Positions 40,546-50,321 of a DNA stretch of 64,000 nucleotides are shown here, in pieces. Source of the stretch: Planctomycetaceae bacterium. GTDB taxonomy: Bacteria > Planctomycetota > Planctomycetia > Planctomycetales > Planctomycetaceae. The notes under the pieces were generated by a model. That model did no database searches. It saw nothing but the letters and a program-made list of their open reading frames with translations, and was not told the origin of the DNA. A program made the translations under genes and the position numbers. Positions within the stretch are counted from its first letter, which is position 1. Each line of letters starts with the position of its first letter. The DNA lies in the NCBI GenBank assembly GCA_028284485.1, contig JANQRQ010000260.1, positions 1 to 64,000 of the forward strand, given 5' to 3'.

Positions 40546-41637
40546 TTAGTTGCCGGCAATTGTGATTCCGGGCGGAATCAACTTCGGGCCGGTCGAGGAT
40601 GGAACACTTGTGGGGGAAACACTTCGTGCACGCCAACCGCTCACGCGAACGATCGAAGGTGCGTTGGAAGCAATGTTGACTGCCTTGGCGGCATCACGCG
40701 ATGAGTAAGCCACCCGGTAACCTTCCGGAATGGCGGGGGACGTTTCTTCTTTTTCTTCCTTGGGGACGCTCAGCAAGGCACCGTTGACTCGCGAATCGTC
40801 GCTGTTAGAGCGGTAGTTGGTGTTGTCGAATGGGTTGGGATCGTTCGAGGCGGAACGGTCGTCGTCATCGCTGTCCGCATCAGCCGATCGACTGACGGGG
40901 TCAGGAACAGGACCCAAAACTGTTTGAGGGGCGATCGCACCGTAAGGCGAGTACATGTAAGCCGTCGATGTTCCGGTCGGAACGGTTCGCATGACCGTTA
41001 CCGGCTGCATGGCGACCACTTCTTCGTTGACGTAGCGGACCGTGTTCACAGCCACTTTGCGAGTCGTCGTGCGGGGCACCATTTTGGTGACATTGTAAGT
41101 GACCTGTCGTGTGCCCCGAACAGCGACCTGACGAGACACTGGGACGGCTCGGGTAATCATGTTTGGAACATATTCGCGTCGGGCGACTGTGCGTGGCCTA
41201 AAGGCCGAGCGAACTTCGTAACCAGTTCGGTTCAACCAGCCAAACAGACCGGGGCGATTGTCGTATTCGCATGGCGTATAACGCGGTACCGCTTCGTAGC
41301 GTGTTTGCCAATAGCTGGCATTGTGCTGAACGACTCGGCATTCGGTCACGTTTTGGTACGAAACGGTCGGAACCTGAGCGGTCCGCGCTTCGGTAACCGG
41401 AACATATTCGGTAACCGCTTGATCGACATACTTGGTTTCAACGACGGGTCGTTGCACAGTTTGCTTGACTTGCCGGTACTCGGTCACCGGAACGGTCTGG
41501 TAGCAGGTTTGTGCGACCGGTTGCAGGCAGGCACAGGGATCTACGCCGCCGTAGTACTGGGCATTGGCAGTGTTTGTCACCGCCGCCACACCGAGCAATG
41601 TCAATACGTACGCTGTGCGGGACATGTTTTGTGACAT
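40546..41637 (-). CDS. YTV-type planctomycete wall protein
   Basis: A 363-aa exported protein with a signal peptide (AYVLTLLGVAAVTNTANAQ). The mature part is dominated by short strands rich in Tyr, Val, Thr, Arg and Gln, such as YQTVPVTEYRQVKQTVQRPV and VETKYVDQAVTEYVPVTE, continuing to about residue 230. This matches planctomycete YTV-type proteins known from the proteinaceous cell wall. Several Cys are present (CACLQPVAQTC, TECRVVQ, TPCEY), which could form disulphides. The C-terminal third is acidic, Ser/Asp-rich and flexible. AGGA lies before the ATG. A structural role in the wall is inferred. Confidence 0.78.
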   Translation of the reverse strand: MSQNMSRTAYVLTLLGVAAVTNTANAQYYGGVDPCACLQPVAQTCYQTVPVTEYRQVKQTVQRPVVETKYVDQAVTEYVPVTEARTAQVPTVSYQNVTECRVVQHNASYWQTRYEAVPRYTPCEYDNRPGLFGWLNRTGYEVRSAFRPRTVARREYVPNMITRAVPVSRQVAVRGTRQVTYNVTKMVPRTTTRKVAVNTVRYVNEEVVAMQPVTVMRTVPTGTSTAYMYSPYGAIAPQTVLGPVPDPVSRSADADSDDDDRSASNDPNPFDNTNYRSNSDDSRVNGALLSVPKEEKEETSPAIPEGYRVAYSSRDAAKAVNIASNAPSIVRVSGWRARSVSPTSVPSSTGPKLIPPGITIAGN

Positions 41638-42570
41638 GTGACATTCCTAGCAGAAGACAGAAACGCGGGTGGAGAGAGTCGAAAGTGAAGAGAGGCTGAT
41701 GTGAACAACTAAAACGACTCGGCGACCTGAGAACCAGGATTAGAACCGATCATCGGCGGCCCAGCCGATGTGTCGTTCAGTTGCGTGGGGCGGGTTTGTA
41801 TAAGAATCCAAAAATCGGGTCAATACCGTCCGGCGGGATTGTCGGGCCGGAAATAAAATTCCAAACGCGCCGTCGCGATTTCTCGCCAAAAGGGCTTGCC
41901 GCAAACAAAGACATTGCAACGATTATCAAGCGGGCCGCTGTACTGCCGAGATTTTCTGATTTTCTCGAAGAATTTCTGGCTCATCTGATCGGCCGCCTCA
42001 TGGCGGGGATGGACCGATCAACACGCTCAAATCCGTGCCGTTTCGCAGCGGCGTTCTGAAGGCGCTGTCGACGGTCAACGGTTGGTGGATCGGTAAACGA
42101 GAGGTCCCGATTACGCCACCTTGATAGTTCACGGCGATGTGGACGATCGGCCTGCTGAAGTGCGGCCGGGGAAATTGGGGCCAGCCGCGTCGTTGGCTCG
42201 GCGTTCCCGAACCAATTTCTGAGGTCGCGGGCCAAACTCACGAAGTGTCCAGCACGTTGTGCGGACATTTCGTTGCGGGCAGGTCGTCGGCCGACTGTGC
42301 CGCTTCCAATTCGAGGCTAGGAATGCGTGCCGGCGAATGCTGTCAAAATACGTAGAAAAGGTGGAAGTTGTGGCGAATGTTGGGGGCGTTTGGTAGGTAT
42401 AGTGGGGGAAGACTAAATGTCTCGTGGCGGCCGATTTGTCGGCCAGTTTGTGACTAAAGTTGGCGTTTGAGCAGGCGGGGAAATCCGAACGCTTTTGCGA
42501 AACGCATGATCGAGCGAGTGCCGAGCCGGAGCATGGCAACGCAACCCCCAATTCGATTCGGAAAGACCAC
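41638..42570. promoter_or_regulatory. Large divergent gap, wall protein / giant surface protein A
   Basis: This 933-base region separates two outward-facing surface-protein genes. The only strong signal is the motif at 42375-42406 that is repeated before giant gene B, plus CCCCCAATTCGATTCGGAAAG just before the start. Open frames on both strands lack family features. The gap is far longer than the genome's usual spacing here, so a long leader is possible. Confidence 0.45.
42375..42406 (+). promoter_or_regulatory. Promoter-like motif before giant gene A
   Basis: GAATGTT, a 16-base spacer, then TATAGTGGG. The same arrangement with the same spacer length occurs before giant gene B at 50128-50159. 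It lies 164 bases before the start codon. TATAGT resembles a -10 box and GAAyGTT could be a -35 box of an alternative sigma factor; this is inference from conservation. Confidence 0.5.
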
Positions 42571-45500
42571 ATGCTGAGAAATTGGATTCATGAACTGCTA
42601 TTTGCTCGGCTGTTGTCCAGCGATCGGAAGGCTCGCCAACGCGCTGACCGCCGACGTGGTTTTCGGCACCTCCGTGGGATTAATGCCCCCGAGGTTCTTG
42701 AAGACCGCACGCTATTAGCAGCAGACTTCGGCGATGCGCCAACTCCGTACCCAGTAACACTCGCGGAAGACGGTGCCCGCCACGATGCGGGTGGCCAACG
42801 GCTTGGATCGTTGTGGGGAGCCAATGCCGACGGCGTGCACTCCCCCAATGCCGATGCTGATTTCCCGGATGAGGATGGTGTGACGTTCGGCATTTTGTAT
42901 CCCGGACAAACGAATGGGCAGATTATCGTTAACGCGTCGGGGACCACACAACTCGACGCTTGGATCGATTTCGACGGCGACAACGTCTGGGAAACCGGCG
43001 ACGAACAGATTGCCGACAATCTGACACTCGTGGGGGGGAATAATACGCTTACGTTTAACGTGCCGGCAGGGACGCCTGTGGGCACAACATTCGCGCGGTT
43101 TCGCGTGAGCACGGCCGGCAATCTCGATCCGACCGGTTTGGCGACGACCGGCGAAGTGGAAGACTACAGTGTCGAGATCTTGTCCATTGCGGATGGCTCC
43201 ACGCCGCGAGACTTTGGTGATGCGCCGGAGTTCTATCCGGTCACGTTTGCTGAAGACGGCGCCCAACATGGAGCCACCGGTCCTACGTTGGGAACGAATC
43301 GCGATAGTGAGACCGTCGGTATCCATTCGGCGGCTGCTGATAACGATGACCTGACCGGTTCGCCGGATGATGAAGACGGGATTGCCTTCGGAACTATTCA
43401 AGTTGGAGCCTTGGGTGCACAGGTCACGGTTAACGTGCAAAATGCCCCGGCTGGTGCGCGGGTCGATGGTTGGATCGATTTCAATCAGGATGGTAACTGG
43501 GGCGGACCGGGTGAACGAATTGCCGATTCGGTCCTGGTGGCGAATGGAAACAATGTGCTGATGTTCGATGTGCCCGCGACAGCCGAAGCGGGTACGACCT
43601 TCGCGCGCTTTCGCATCAGTACGTCGACCGACGTCGGCATCGGCGGATTCATCCCGGAAGGCGAAGTGGAAGATCATGTCGTTACGATTGTTGCTCCCAC
43701 CGCTTCAGAAGGGCTGTTCAGTGGTGAAAGAGTCGTCAGTTCCAGCGTTAATGAAGTTCGCGAGGTAACGGTTGCCGATCTGGATGGCGACGGCGACCTC
43801 GACATGTTGGCCTCACCCAAGGGCTCCGATTCAGTGTTTTGGTATGAAAACGACGGCAGCCAGAACTTTACGCAACAGCTTGTTGGCATTATCGATCCGC
43901 CGCCTCTTAATACCAGGGCGGCCTTGTTGCGCGTTGCCGACCTCGATGGTGACGGCGATCAGGATGTATTAGGGTGGAGCTTCTACGATCCATTCAGAAT
44001 ATTCTGGTTTGAGAATGATGGCAGCCAGAACTTCACCCAGCGTTCGATATTCTCACACGCACACTCAACCGTCACCGATATCGAAGTGGTCGATTTCGAT
44101 GGTGATGGTGACCAAGATGTTGTGGCGCCGTATATCGACCAAATACCCGCAATCGATGAGTACAATACAGTCTGGTTCGAAAACGACGGCAGCGAGAACT
44201 TTACAGAACGCACAATCTCATCGCCCGCATTTGGCAAGATCAGTTCCGTTGATATGGACGGCGATGGCGACTTGGATATCGTCCAGGTTTATCGAGACAA
44301 CGGTGTTTGGTTGGTCTGGCGGGAGAACGAAGGCAACGGCACCTTCAAACTCAATGTCGTAACGAACATCTATCCCGCAACCTCCGGGGCAAGGTTCATT
44401 GAAACTGCCGACATCGACCAAGATGGCGATATTGATATCCTGATTAATGGCGCAACAGATTCGATCAGGTGGTACGAGAACAATGGCTCCCAGAGCTTCA
44501 CGGAGCATATCATTGATGACTCTGAGCTTCGCCCAACGAGTATTGTGATTGCCGATATCAACGGAGATGGCGACTTCGATTTGGTTTTGGCGACGCATCC
44601 GCCGAGTCGCTTGCTTCCCACCGATACGATCTTCGTATACGACAATGACGGATCGCAGAACTTCGGCAAACGGATCGTCCAAGGCAACAGTAACGGCTCT
44701 GAAGACGTCAGGGTCGGTGACGTTGATGGCGACGGCGACCTGGACTTAATCACTGCCTCCGAGTCAGACGATAAAATCGTCTGGTACGAGAACATCGACG
44801 GCGAAGACTTCGGTGATGCACCCGAGCCGTACCCCACGCTGCTGGCCGAAAACGGAGCACGGCACCTCGAAACCGGTCCGCGACTTGGTGCTGAGCGCGA
44901 CATCGAGGGTGACGGTGTGCACTCGGTTGGTGCCGACGCGGACGATTTGACCTTTGTTCCCGACGACGAAGACGGGGTGGTGTTTGGCGCGATGACCGTC
45001 GGCGCGCTCGATGCTCAGGTCACCGTCACCGTGCAGGATGCCCCGGCCGGCGCGATGCTCGATGCCTGGGTCGATTTCAACGGCGATGGCAATTGGGGTG
45101 GGCCAAACGAACAAATCGCCGCCAGTCTTGCGGTGGTCAATGGGGCCAACATCGTCATGTTCGATGTGCCCGCGTCAGCCGTGCCCGGAACATCGTATGC
45201 CCGGTTCCGGCTCAGTACAGCCGGTGGACTTGGATTCGTGGGCGGAGCAGCCGACGGCGAAGTGGAAGACTACGTTATTACGATCGGGCCGGCGTTGATG
45301 TCTTCCAGCCTGTTCGACACCGAGGAGGTGATTACCAGCACGGTCGATGCTCCGGTCTCGGTGGCGACAGCCGATTTGGATGGAGACGGCGATCTCGACG
45401 CGCTCAGCACGTCGCTGACTGATGACACGATTGCGTGGTACGAGAATGATGGTTCGGAAAACTTCACGAAACATGTGGTCGGAACGAACTCCGACGGTCC

Positions 45501-48500
45501 CTACACCGTGCAGCCGATCGATATGGACGGCGATGGCGACCTCGATTTGGTGACCTCGTCTCAGTACGACAACAAGATCGCCTGGTACGAGAACGACGGA
45601 AGCCAAAACTTCACTTTGCGCACGGTGAGCACCGCTTCGAACGCTCCGCGAAGCGCCGTTGCGTTCGACATGGACGGCGACGGGGACATCGACATCGCCA
45701 GTGCCTCGCGCAATGACGACACGATTGCCTGGTACGAAAACGACGGCAGTCAAAACTTCACCCGGCATATCGTGTCTACGACGGCCGATTCGGCCCGCAG
45801 CGTGTTCGCTGCCGACGTCGACAGCGACGGCGACATGGACTTGTTAAGCGCGTCGTTCGATGACGACACCATCGCTTGGTACGAAAACGACGGCAGCCAG
45901 AACTTCACCAAACATACAATCAGCACAAATGCCGACATGGCCCGTCGCGTCATTGCTGTCGATGTCGACGGTGATGGCGACACGGATGTGGTCAGCAGTT
46001 CCCAGGGGGACGATAAGGTCGCCTGGTATGAAAACGACGGCAGCCAAAACTTCACGGCGCATACAGTCAGCACAGCGGCCGGTGCGCCGATTGGAATTGC
46101 GGTTTCGGATATCGACGGGGACGGCGATCAGGATGTGGTGGCGGCCGCCTTCAGCGACAATGCAATTTACGGCTTCTTCAATGACGGTAGCCAAAACTTT
46201 GCACCGTTGGTGGTCGGTACTTCAGCCGCAGGCGCGTTCGGCGTCGCGGTTGGAGACGTCGACGGCGACGGGAGACTCGATTTGCTTAGCGCGCAGTTCA
46301 ACGACGACGAGATCGCCTGGTACACCAATATTGATGGCGAGGACTTTGGCGATGCGCCGACGCCTTATCCCGTAACGCTTGCGGAAGATGGACCACGACA
46401 CGCGACGACCGGTCCGCAGTTGGGCGCTGCCCGCGATGACGAGCTGGACGGGGTGCACTCCGCCAGCGCCGATGCCGACGATCTGACCGGTGTGCCCGAC
46501 GACGAAGATGGCGTGACTTTCGGCGCAATGCAGGTGGGGGCACTCGGTGCGACCGTAACGGTCAATGTGCAAGGGGCTGCCGGCAACCTCGACGCCTGGA
46601 TCGACTTCAACGGCGACGGTTCGTGGGGCGGACCGGGTGAGCAGATCTTCGATACGCAAAGCCTAGGGGTCGGGGACAATGTGCTCTCGTTCGATGTTCC
46701 GAATTACGCGCTCGCAGGGACGACCTATGCCCGATTCCGTTTGAGTACGGTCGGCGATCTGGGGGTGGGAGGCCTGTCTGCGGACGGCGAAGTCGAAGAT
46801 TACGTGGTGACAATTGTGTCGCCAACAGCGGCCAGCGGACTATTCAGCGGTGGGAACGAAATTGACCCAGCTTCCGATTCCGCCAGAAGTGTCTTTCCGG
46901 CGGACATCGACGGCGACGGCGACATGGATGTGTTTAGCGCAGCCCGTTTTGACGACACGATTTCGTGGCACGAGAACGACGGGAGTCAAAACTTTACGGC
47001 GCACACCATCAGCACAACGGCCGACCGACCCGCCGGTCTGTTTGCCACGGACGTCGACGGCGACGGCGATATTGACGCCGTCAACGCGTCCAGTGGCGGT
47101 GACGCAATTGTCTGGTATGAAAATGACGGCAGCCAAAACTTTACAGCACATACGATGAGTACAGTGCCCGATGGGGCCGAGAGCGTGTTTGCAGTTGATT
47201 TGGACGGTGACGGCGACATCGACGTGCTGAGCGCGTCGATTAACGATGACAGGATTGCTTGGTACGAGAACGACGGTAGCCAGAACTTTATAGCACACAC
47301 AATTACCACATCCGCCGATTTCGCCCTGAGCGTATTCGCGGCTGATGTGGATGGCGACGGCGACATGGATGTGCTCAGTGCTTCTACCGCTGACGACAAG
47401 ATTGCCTGGTACGAAAACGATGGAAGCCAAAACTTCACCGCGCATACGATCAGCACATTCGCAGATGGTGCCAGGAGTGTCTTTGCGGCGGATGTGGACG
47501 GTGACGGCGACACCGACATCCTGAGTGCTGCGGGCGACTTCTTCGGCCAGGTCGCGTGGTACGAAAACGACGGGAGTGCAAACTTCACAACACACACGAT
47601 TACCACGGCCGCTCGTGGAGCTGCCAGCGTATTTGCGGCTGACATCGACGGCGATGGCGACATCGACGTCGTTGTATTCGCAGGCCTTGATGAAAAGCAC
47701 ACTTGGTATCAGAACGACGGAAGTCAGAACTTTACCGAACACACGATTAGTACGGTCGGCTCCGGAGCTGCAATGGCGGCCGACATCGACGGCGACGGCG
47801 ATCTTGATGTCCTCACCGCCACAAACACTTGGTACGAGAACGGGGCCACTCTCGATTTTGGTGACGCGCCGAGCCCGTACCCAGTGACATTTGCCGAGGA
47901 TGGTGCTCGGCATGACCCAAGGGGCCCGACACTGGGCACCGAGCGCGACAGCGAAGCGGACGGCACACACTCTACCGGTGCCGATGCCGACGATTTGACC
48001 GGCGGACCCGATGACGAAGACGGCGTCGATTTCGACGTGCTTACTGCGGGGGAAATGGGGCATCAGATCGACGTTGCGGTGAGGAACGCAACTGTTGCCA
48101 CCTATCTTGATGCATGGATCGACTTCGATGGGGATGGCGTTTGGGAGCCGTCCGAGAAAATTGCCGATGTTCAGCTTGTCGCCAACGGGGACTTCAATGC
48201 GGTTGTGTTCGACGTTCCGGCAGACGCGATTCCTGGTTACACCTATGCACGATTTCGTATCAGCACAGCAGGCCCCTTAGACTTACTCTCGCACGATCCG
48301 ACCGGTCCGGCCGACGATGGCGAAGTGGAAGATCACCGCGTGCGAATTCAAAAGGCGAATGGAGCGACATACCAGGTTAACGGCTCGCAGTTGACAGTGC
48401 GCGGTACGGCGCTGCCCGATGATATCCTTGTGCAGAATAACGGTGGCGTTGTCGAAATCGTTGACGGCGGGACGGTGATTAATACCGGCGTGAATCTGGC

Positions 48501-49806
48501 GAGTTTGACGTCGATTCGCGTATTGGGAAATGACGGAGCCGATTTCCTGACACTCGATCCCTCTCTGGGAGCGATCACCGGGTTCCTGTTTGGCGAACGG
48601 GGAGATGACACGCTCACCGGCGGTGATGGGGGTGACGTGATCAACGGTGGGACGGGGAACGACATTCTTCTCGGTGGGGCCGGCGATGATGCGCTTTCCG
48701 GTTTGGACGGAGTCGATTCTTATGACGGCGGGGCTGACGATGACCGGTTGGCGGTCGACGCCGACGATACCTCGTTCCAGGGAGGGAGTGGTAAAGACAC
48801 GTTAGATGCGACGGCTGCTGCGTCTGGCATTACGCTCGATATGGTGGCGACCGGTTTGGAAGTCTTCTTCGGGTCCGCCTTTGACGACATTGTGACCGCT
48901 GCCGGTTCTGCCGTGGCCGTGGAAATTCGGGGGAACGGCGGGAACGACATTCTCACCGGTGGAAACGCCGGCGATTTGATGTTCGGCGGAGACGGCGTCG
49001 ACACGTTGACCGGCAACGACGGTAACGATTATCAAAACGGTGGCACGGGAGCCGACAACTATGATGCCGGCAATCATGATGACCGGATTGACTTTGAGGC
49101 GGGAGACGCTTCGATTCAAGCCGGTGCCGGAGAAGATACGGGCTCGGCAGCGGCTTCGGCGAGCCCCATCAATCTCAACATGATTACAACCGGCTTCGAG
49201 CGCATCATAGGAAGTGAGTTTAACGACATTGTCACGGCGGCCGGTGCGACGTTCAGCGTACGGATTGACGGGCGCGGGGGGAACGACACGATCACCGGCG
49301 GGAACGGCGTGCTGGAGAACATTCTCACCGGTGGTCCTGGTGACGACACCATCACAGGAGGGACGGGCGAAGACATCGCCAACGGCGGTCCGGGAGCGGA
49401 CTCGATCAATACCGGCGACGCTCCCGACCGGATCGACTTCGACGAGAACGACACTTCGATACAAGGAGGTGCAGGGACCGACCTGGGGTTCGCAACGGCG
49501 GCCGGCACAGGCGTAAACATCGACATGGTGGCGATGGGGATCGAGGTGTTTTACGGTTCGCCGTTTGCCGACATCGTGACCGCCGCCGGCGCGACAGTCC
49601 CGGTTCAGATCAACGGCGAGGATGGGAATGACGATCTGACCGGCGGGAATCTGGCCGATGTGCTGCGCGGTGGAAACGACAACGACACGCTGGCGGGCGG
49701 CCCGGACGATGACGCCATGCTGGGTCAAGCGGGGGCCGACACGTTTGTCATTCAGGATAATGACTCGACCGATTTCAACGCCGGCGAAGGGGACGTGATC
49801 GTTTAG
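42571..49806 (+). CDS. Giant surface protein A: GEVED domains, FG-GAP propellers, RTX-like C-terminus
   Basis: About 2411 aa from the ATG at 42571, which aligns with the start of paralogue B. A basic N-terminus (HELLFARLLSSDRKARQRA) leads to APEVLEDRTLLAA, the planctomycete LEPR-XLL-type targeting motif. Then come two GEVED domains (about 42724 and 43210), propeller 1 (43700-44790), GEVED3, propeller 2 (45298-46332), GEVED4, propeller 3 (46830-47850), GEVED5 (47854-48345), and an RTX-like tail with GGxGxD units. Each propeller has exactly seven D-x-D-G-D-G-D repeats (calcium loops), as in integrin-type beta-propellers. Likely a calcium-binding exported protein for adhesion or surface coating. 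No transporter for it lies in the window. Confidence 0.9.
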   Translation: MLRNWIHELLFARLLSSDRKARQRADRRRGFRHLRGINAPEVLEDRTLLAADFGDAPTPYPVTLAEDGARHDAGGQRLGSLWGANADGVHSPNADADFPDEDGVTFGILYPGQTNGQIIVNASGTTQLDAWIDFDGDNVWETGDEQIADNLTLVGGNNTLTFNVPAGTPVGTTFARFRVSTAGNLDPTGLATTGEVEDYSVEILSIADGSTPRDFGDAPEFYPVTFAEDGAQHGATGPTLGTNRDSETVGIHSAAADNDDLTGSPDDEDGIAFGTIQVGALGAQVTVNVQNAPAGARVDGWIDFNQDGNWGGPGERIADSVLVANGNNVLMFDVPATAEAGTTFARFRISTSTDVGIGGFIPEGEVEDHVVTIVAPTASEGLFSGERVVSSSVNEVREVTVADLDGDGDLDMLASPKGSDSVFWYENDGSQNFTQQLVGIIDPPPLNTRAALLRVADLDGDGDQDVLGWSFYDPFRIFWFENDGSQNFTQRSIFSHAHSTVTDIEVVDFDGDGDQDVVAPYIDQIPAIDEYNTVWFENDGSENFTERTISSPAFGKISSVDMDGDGDLDIVQVYRDNGVWLVWRENEGNGTFKLNVVTNIYPATSGARFIETADIDQDGDIDILINGATDSIRWYENNGSQSFTEHIIDDSELRPTSIVIADINGDGDFDLVLATHPPSRLLPTDTIFVYDNDGSQNFGKRIVQGNSNGSEDVRVGDVDGDGDLDLITASESDDKIVWYENIDGEDFGDAPEPYPTLLAENGARHLETGPRLGAERDIEGDGVHSVGADADDLTFVPDDEDGVVFGAMTVGALDAQVTVTVQDAPAGAMLDAWVDFNGDGNWGGPNEQIAASLAVVNGANIVMFDVPASAVPGTSYARFRLSTAGGLGFVGGAADGEVEDYVITIGPALMSSSLFDTEEVITSTVDAPVSVATADLDGDGDLDALSTSLTDDTIAWYENDGSENFTKHVVGTNSDGPYTVQPIDMDGDGDLDLVTSSQYDNKIAWYENDGSQNFTLRTVSTASNAPRSAVAFDMDGDGDIDIASASRNDDTIAWYENDGSQNFTRHIVSTTADSARSVFAADVDSDGDMDLLSASFDDDTIAWYENDGSQNFTKHTISTNADMARRVIAVDVDGDGDTDVVSSSQGDDKVAWYENDGSQNFTAHTVSTAAGAPIGIAVSDIDGDGDQDVVAAAFSDNAIYGFFNDGSQNFAPLVVGTSAAGAFGVAVGDVDGDGRLDLLSAQFNDDEIAWYTNIDGEDFGDAPTPYPVTLAEDGPRHATTGPQLGAARDDELDGVHSASADADDLTGVPDDEDGVTFGAMQVGALGATVTVNVQGAAGNLDAWIDFNGDGSWGGPGEQIFDTQSLGVGDNVLSFDVPNYALAGTTYARFRLSTVGDLGVGGLSADGEVEDYVVTIVSPTAASGLFSGGNEIDPASDSARSVFPADIDGDGDMDVFSAARFDDTISWHENDGSQNFTAHTISTTADRPAGLFATDVDGDGDIDAVNASSGGDAIVWYENDGSQNFTAHTMSTVPDGAESVFAVDLDGDGDIDVLSASINDDRIAWYENDGSQNFIAHTITTSADFALSVFAADVDGDGDMDVLSASTADDKIAWYENDGSQNFTAHTISTFADGARSVFAADVDGDGDTDILSAAGDFFGQVAWYENDGSANFTTHTITTAARGAASVFAADIDGDGDIDVVVFAGLDEKHTWYQNDGSQNFTEHTISTVGSGAAMAADIDGDGDLDVLTATNTWYENGATLDFGDAPSPYPVTFAEDGARHDPRGPTLGTERDSEADGTHSTGADADDLTGGPDDEDGVDFDVLTAGEMGHQIDVAVRNATVATYLDAWIDFDGDGVWEPSEKIADVQLVANGDFNAVVFDVPADAIPGYTYARFRISTAGPLDLLSHDPTGPADDGEVEDHRVRIQKANGATYQVNGSQLTVRGTALPDDILVQNNGGVVEIVDGGTVINTGVNLASLTSIRVLGNDGADFLTLDPSLGAITGFLFGERGDDTLTGGDGGDVINGGTGNDILLGGAGDDALSGLDGVDSYDGGADDDRLAVDADDTSFQGGSGKDTLDATAAASGITLDMVATGLEVFFGSAFDDIVTAAGSAVAVEIRGNGGNDILTGGNAGDLMFGGDGVDTLTGNDGNDYQNGGTGADNYDAGNHDDRIDFEAGDASIQAGAGEDTGSAAASASPINLNMITTGFERIIGSEFNDIVTAAGATFSVRIDGRGGNDTITGGNGVLENILTGGPGDDTITGGTGEDIANGGPGADSINTGDAPDRIDFDENDTSIQGGAGTDLGFATAAGTGVNIDMVAMGIEVFYGSPFADIVTAAGATVPVQINGEDGNDDLTGGNLADVLRGGNDNDTLAGGPDDDAMLGQAGADTFVIQDNDSTDFNAGEGDVIV
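43700..47850 (+). repeat. FG-GAP/VCBS repeat blocks of gene A (3 x 7 units)
   Basis: The unit is about 49 aa (147 bases): V-F-A-A-D-V-D-G-D-G-D, then D-V-L-S-A-S, then I-A-W-Y-E-N-D-G-S-Q-N-F. Three blocks of seven are separated by GEVED domains at about 44805-45280 and 46342-46815. Confidence 0.85.
45298..46332 (+). repeat. Propeller module shared with gene B (copy 1)
   Basis: A 345-aa module that aligns without gaps along its length with 59094-60128. Shared landmarks are GTNSDGP, VQPIDxDGDGDLDLVT, RSAVAFDMDGDGDIDIASAS, VDSDGDMDLLSAS, ADMARRVIAVD and AAGAFGVAVGDVD. In A it is followed by another GEVED and another propeller. Confidence 0.85.
48355..49803 (+). repeat. RTX-like C-terminal region of gene A with ~114-aa super-repeat
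   Basis: GGxGxD nonapeptides are interleaved with three related segments beginning DRLAVDADD (about 48739), DRIDFEAGD (about 49078) and DRIDFDEND (about 49424). Each continues as I-Q-G-G-A-G...I-x-L-D-M-V-A-T-G-x-E-V-F-x-G-S...D-I-V-T-A-A-G. The period is about 340 bases. Confidence 0.8.
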
Positions 49807-50321
49807 TGGAAACCGGGCGGACTTTTTTCTGGAATCGCGTCACCAAAGTAAAGTCGCCGAACACGATGTGAGGGGGTTGTTTTCACGAGTTTCTGGCCTA
49901 GAATGCCGCTGAAGCTGAGTTTCTGCGGCAGGCCTTGATGATGCTATCGGCTGGTTGCTGAGAACCGACGCCGGACCGAGTTATGACTGCTCGTGTCCAG
50001 GCTGGCAACTCCTGTGGCGAGTTGCGATTCCCCCATTACCACAGGATTCGCTGCGTTGGCCCCTTGGAATGTCTGCTAATCGAAGTCGGTTTTACGCCGA
50101 ACCCCACAGGTTAGCAGAATTTGAGGCGAACGTTCGTAGGACCTGATAGGTATAGTGGGAAGAGACTGTTTGCCTGAAAGTGGCCCATTTTTCTCATGCC
50201 CGATTGGGCGAATTTAGCAGACCTAGGAAACCGGACCGTTCTGCGAATCGCAGGAACTTGCTAGAGCTGACTTGAGCAAGAAAGACGTGACTTTACCCCC
50301 AATTCGATTCGGAACGACCAC
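49807..50321 (+). promoter_or_regulatory. Gap between giant genes A and B
   Basis: This 515-base region has a short T-run (CTTTTTTCTGG) shortly after the stop of A and the conserved motif before B. Its last 40 bases (CCCCCAATTCGATTCGGAAC and the following GACCAC) closely copy those before A, so the duplication included leader sequence. No gene is supported. Confidence 0.5.
50128..50159 (+). promoter_or_regulatory. Promoter-like motif before giant gene B
   Basis: GAACGTT, a 16-base spacer, then TATAGTGGG, 162 bases before the start; it matches the copy before A in sequence, spacer length and distance. A common regulator or sigma factor for both giant genes is inferred. Confidence 0.5.

Noticed and set aside
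41781-42059. 92-codon frame in the spacer before giant gene A
   Set aside because: No ribosome site and no recognisable features; the overlapping frames on the other strand are equally long.
42460-42570. Upstream in-frame extension of giant gene A
   Set aside because: Paralogue B begins at the equivalent ATG, and the extra residues share no similarity or ribosome site.
46840-48063. Long antisense open frame (about 407 codons) inside giant gene A
   Set aside because: It is produced by the GAC-GGC-GAC repeat codons, which lack stops on the reverse strand. It translates to a repetitive Val/His/Arg pattern with no start signal.
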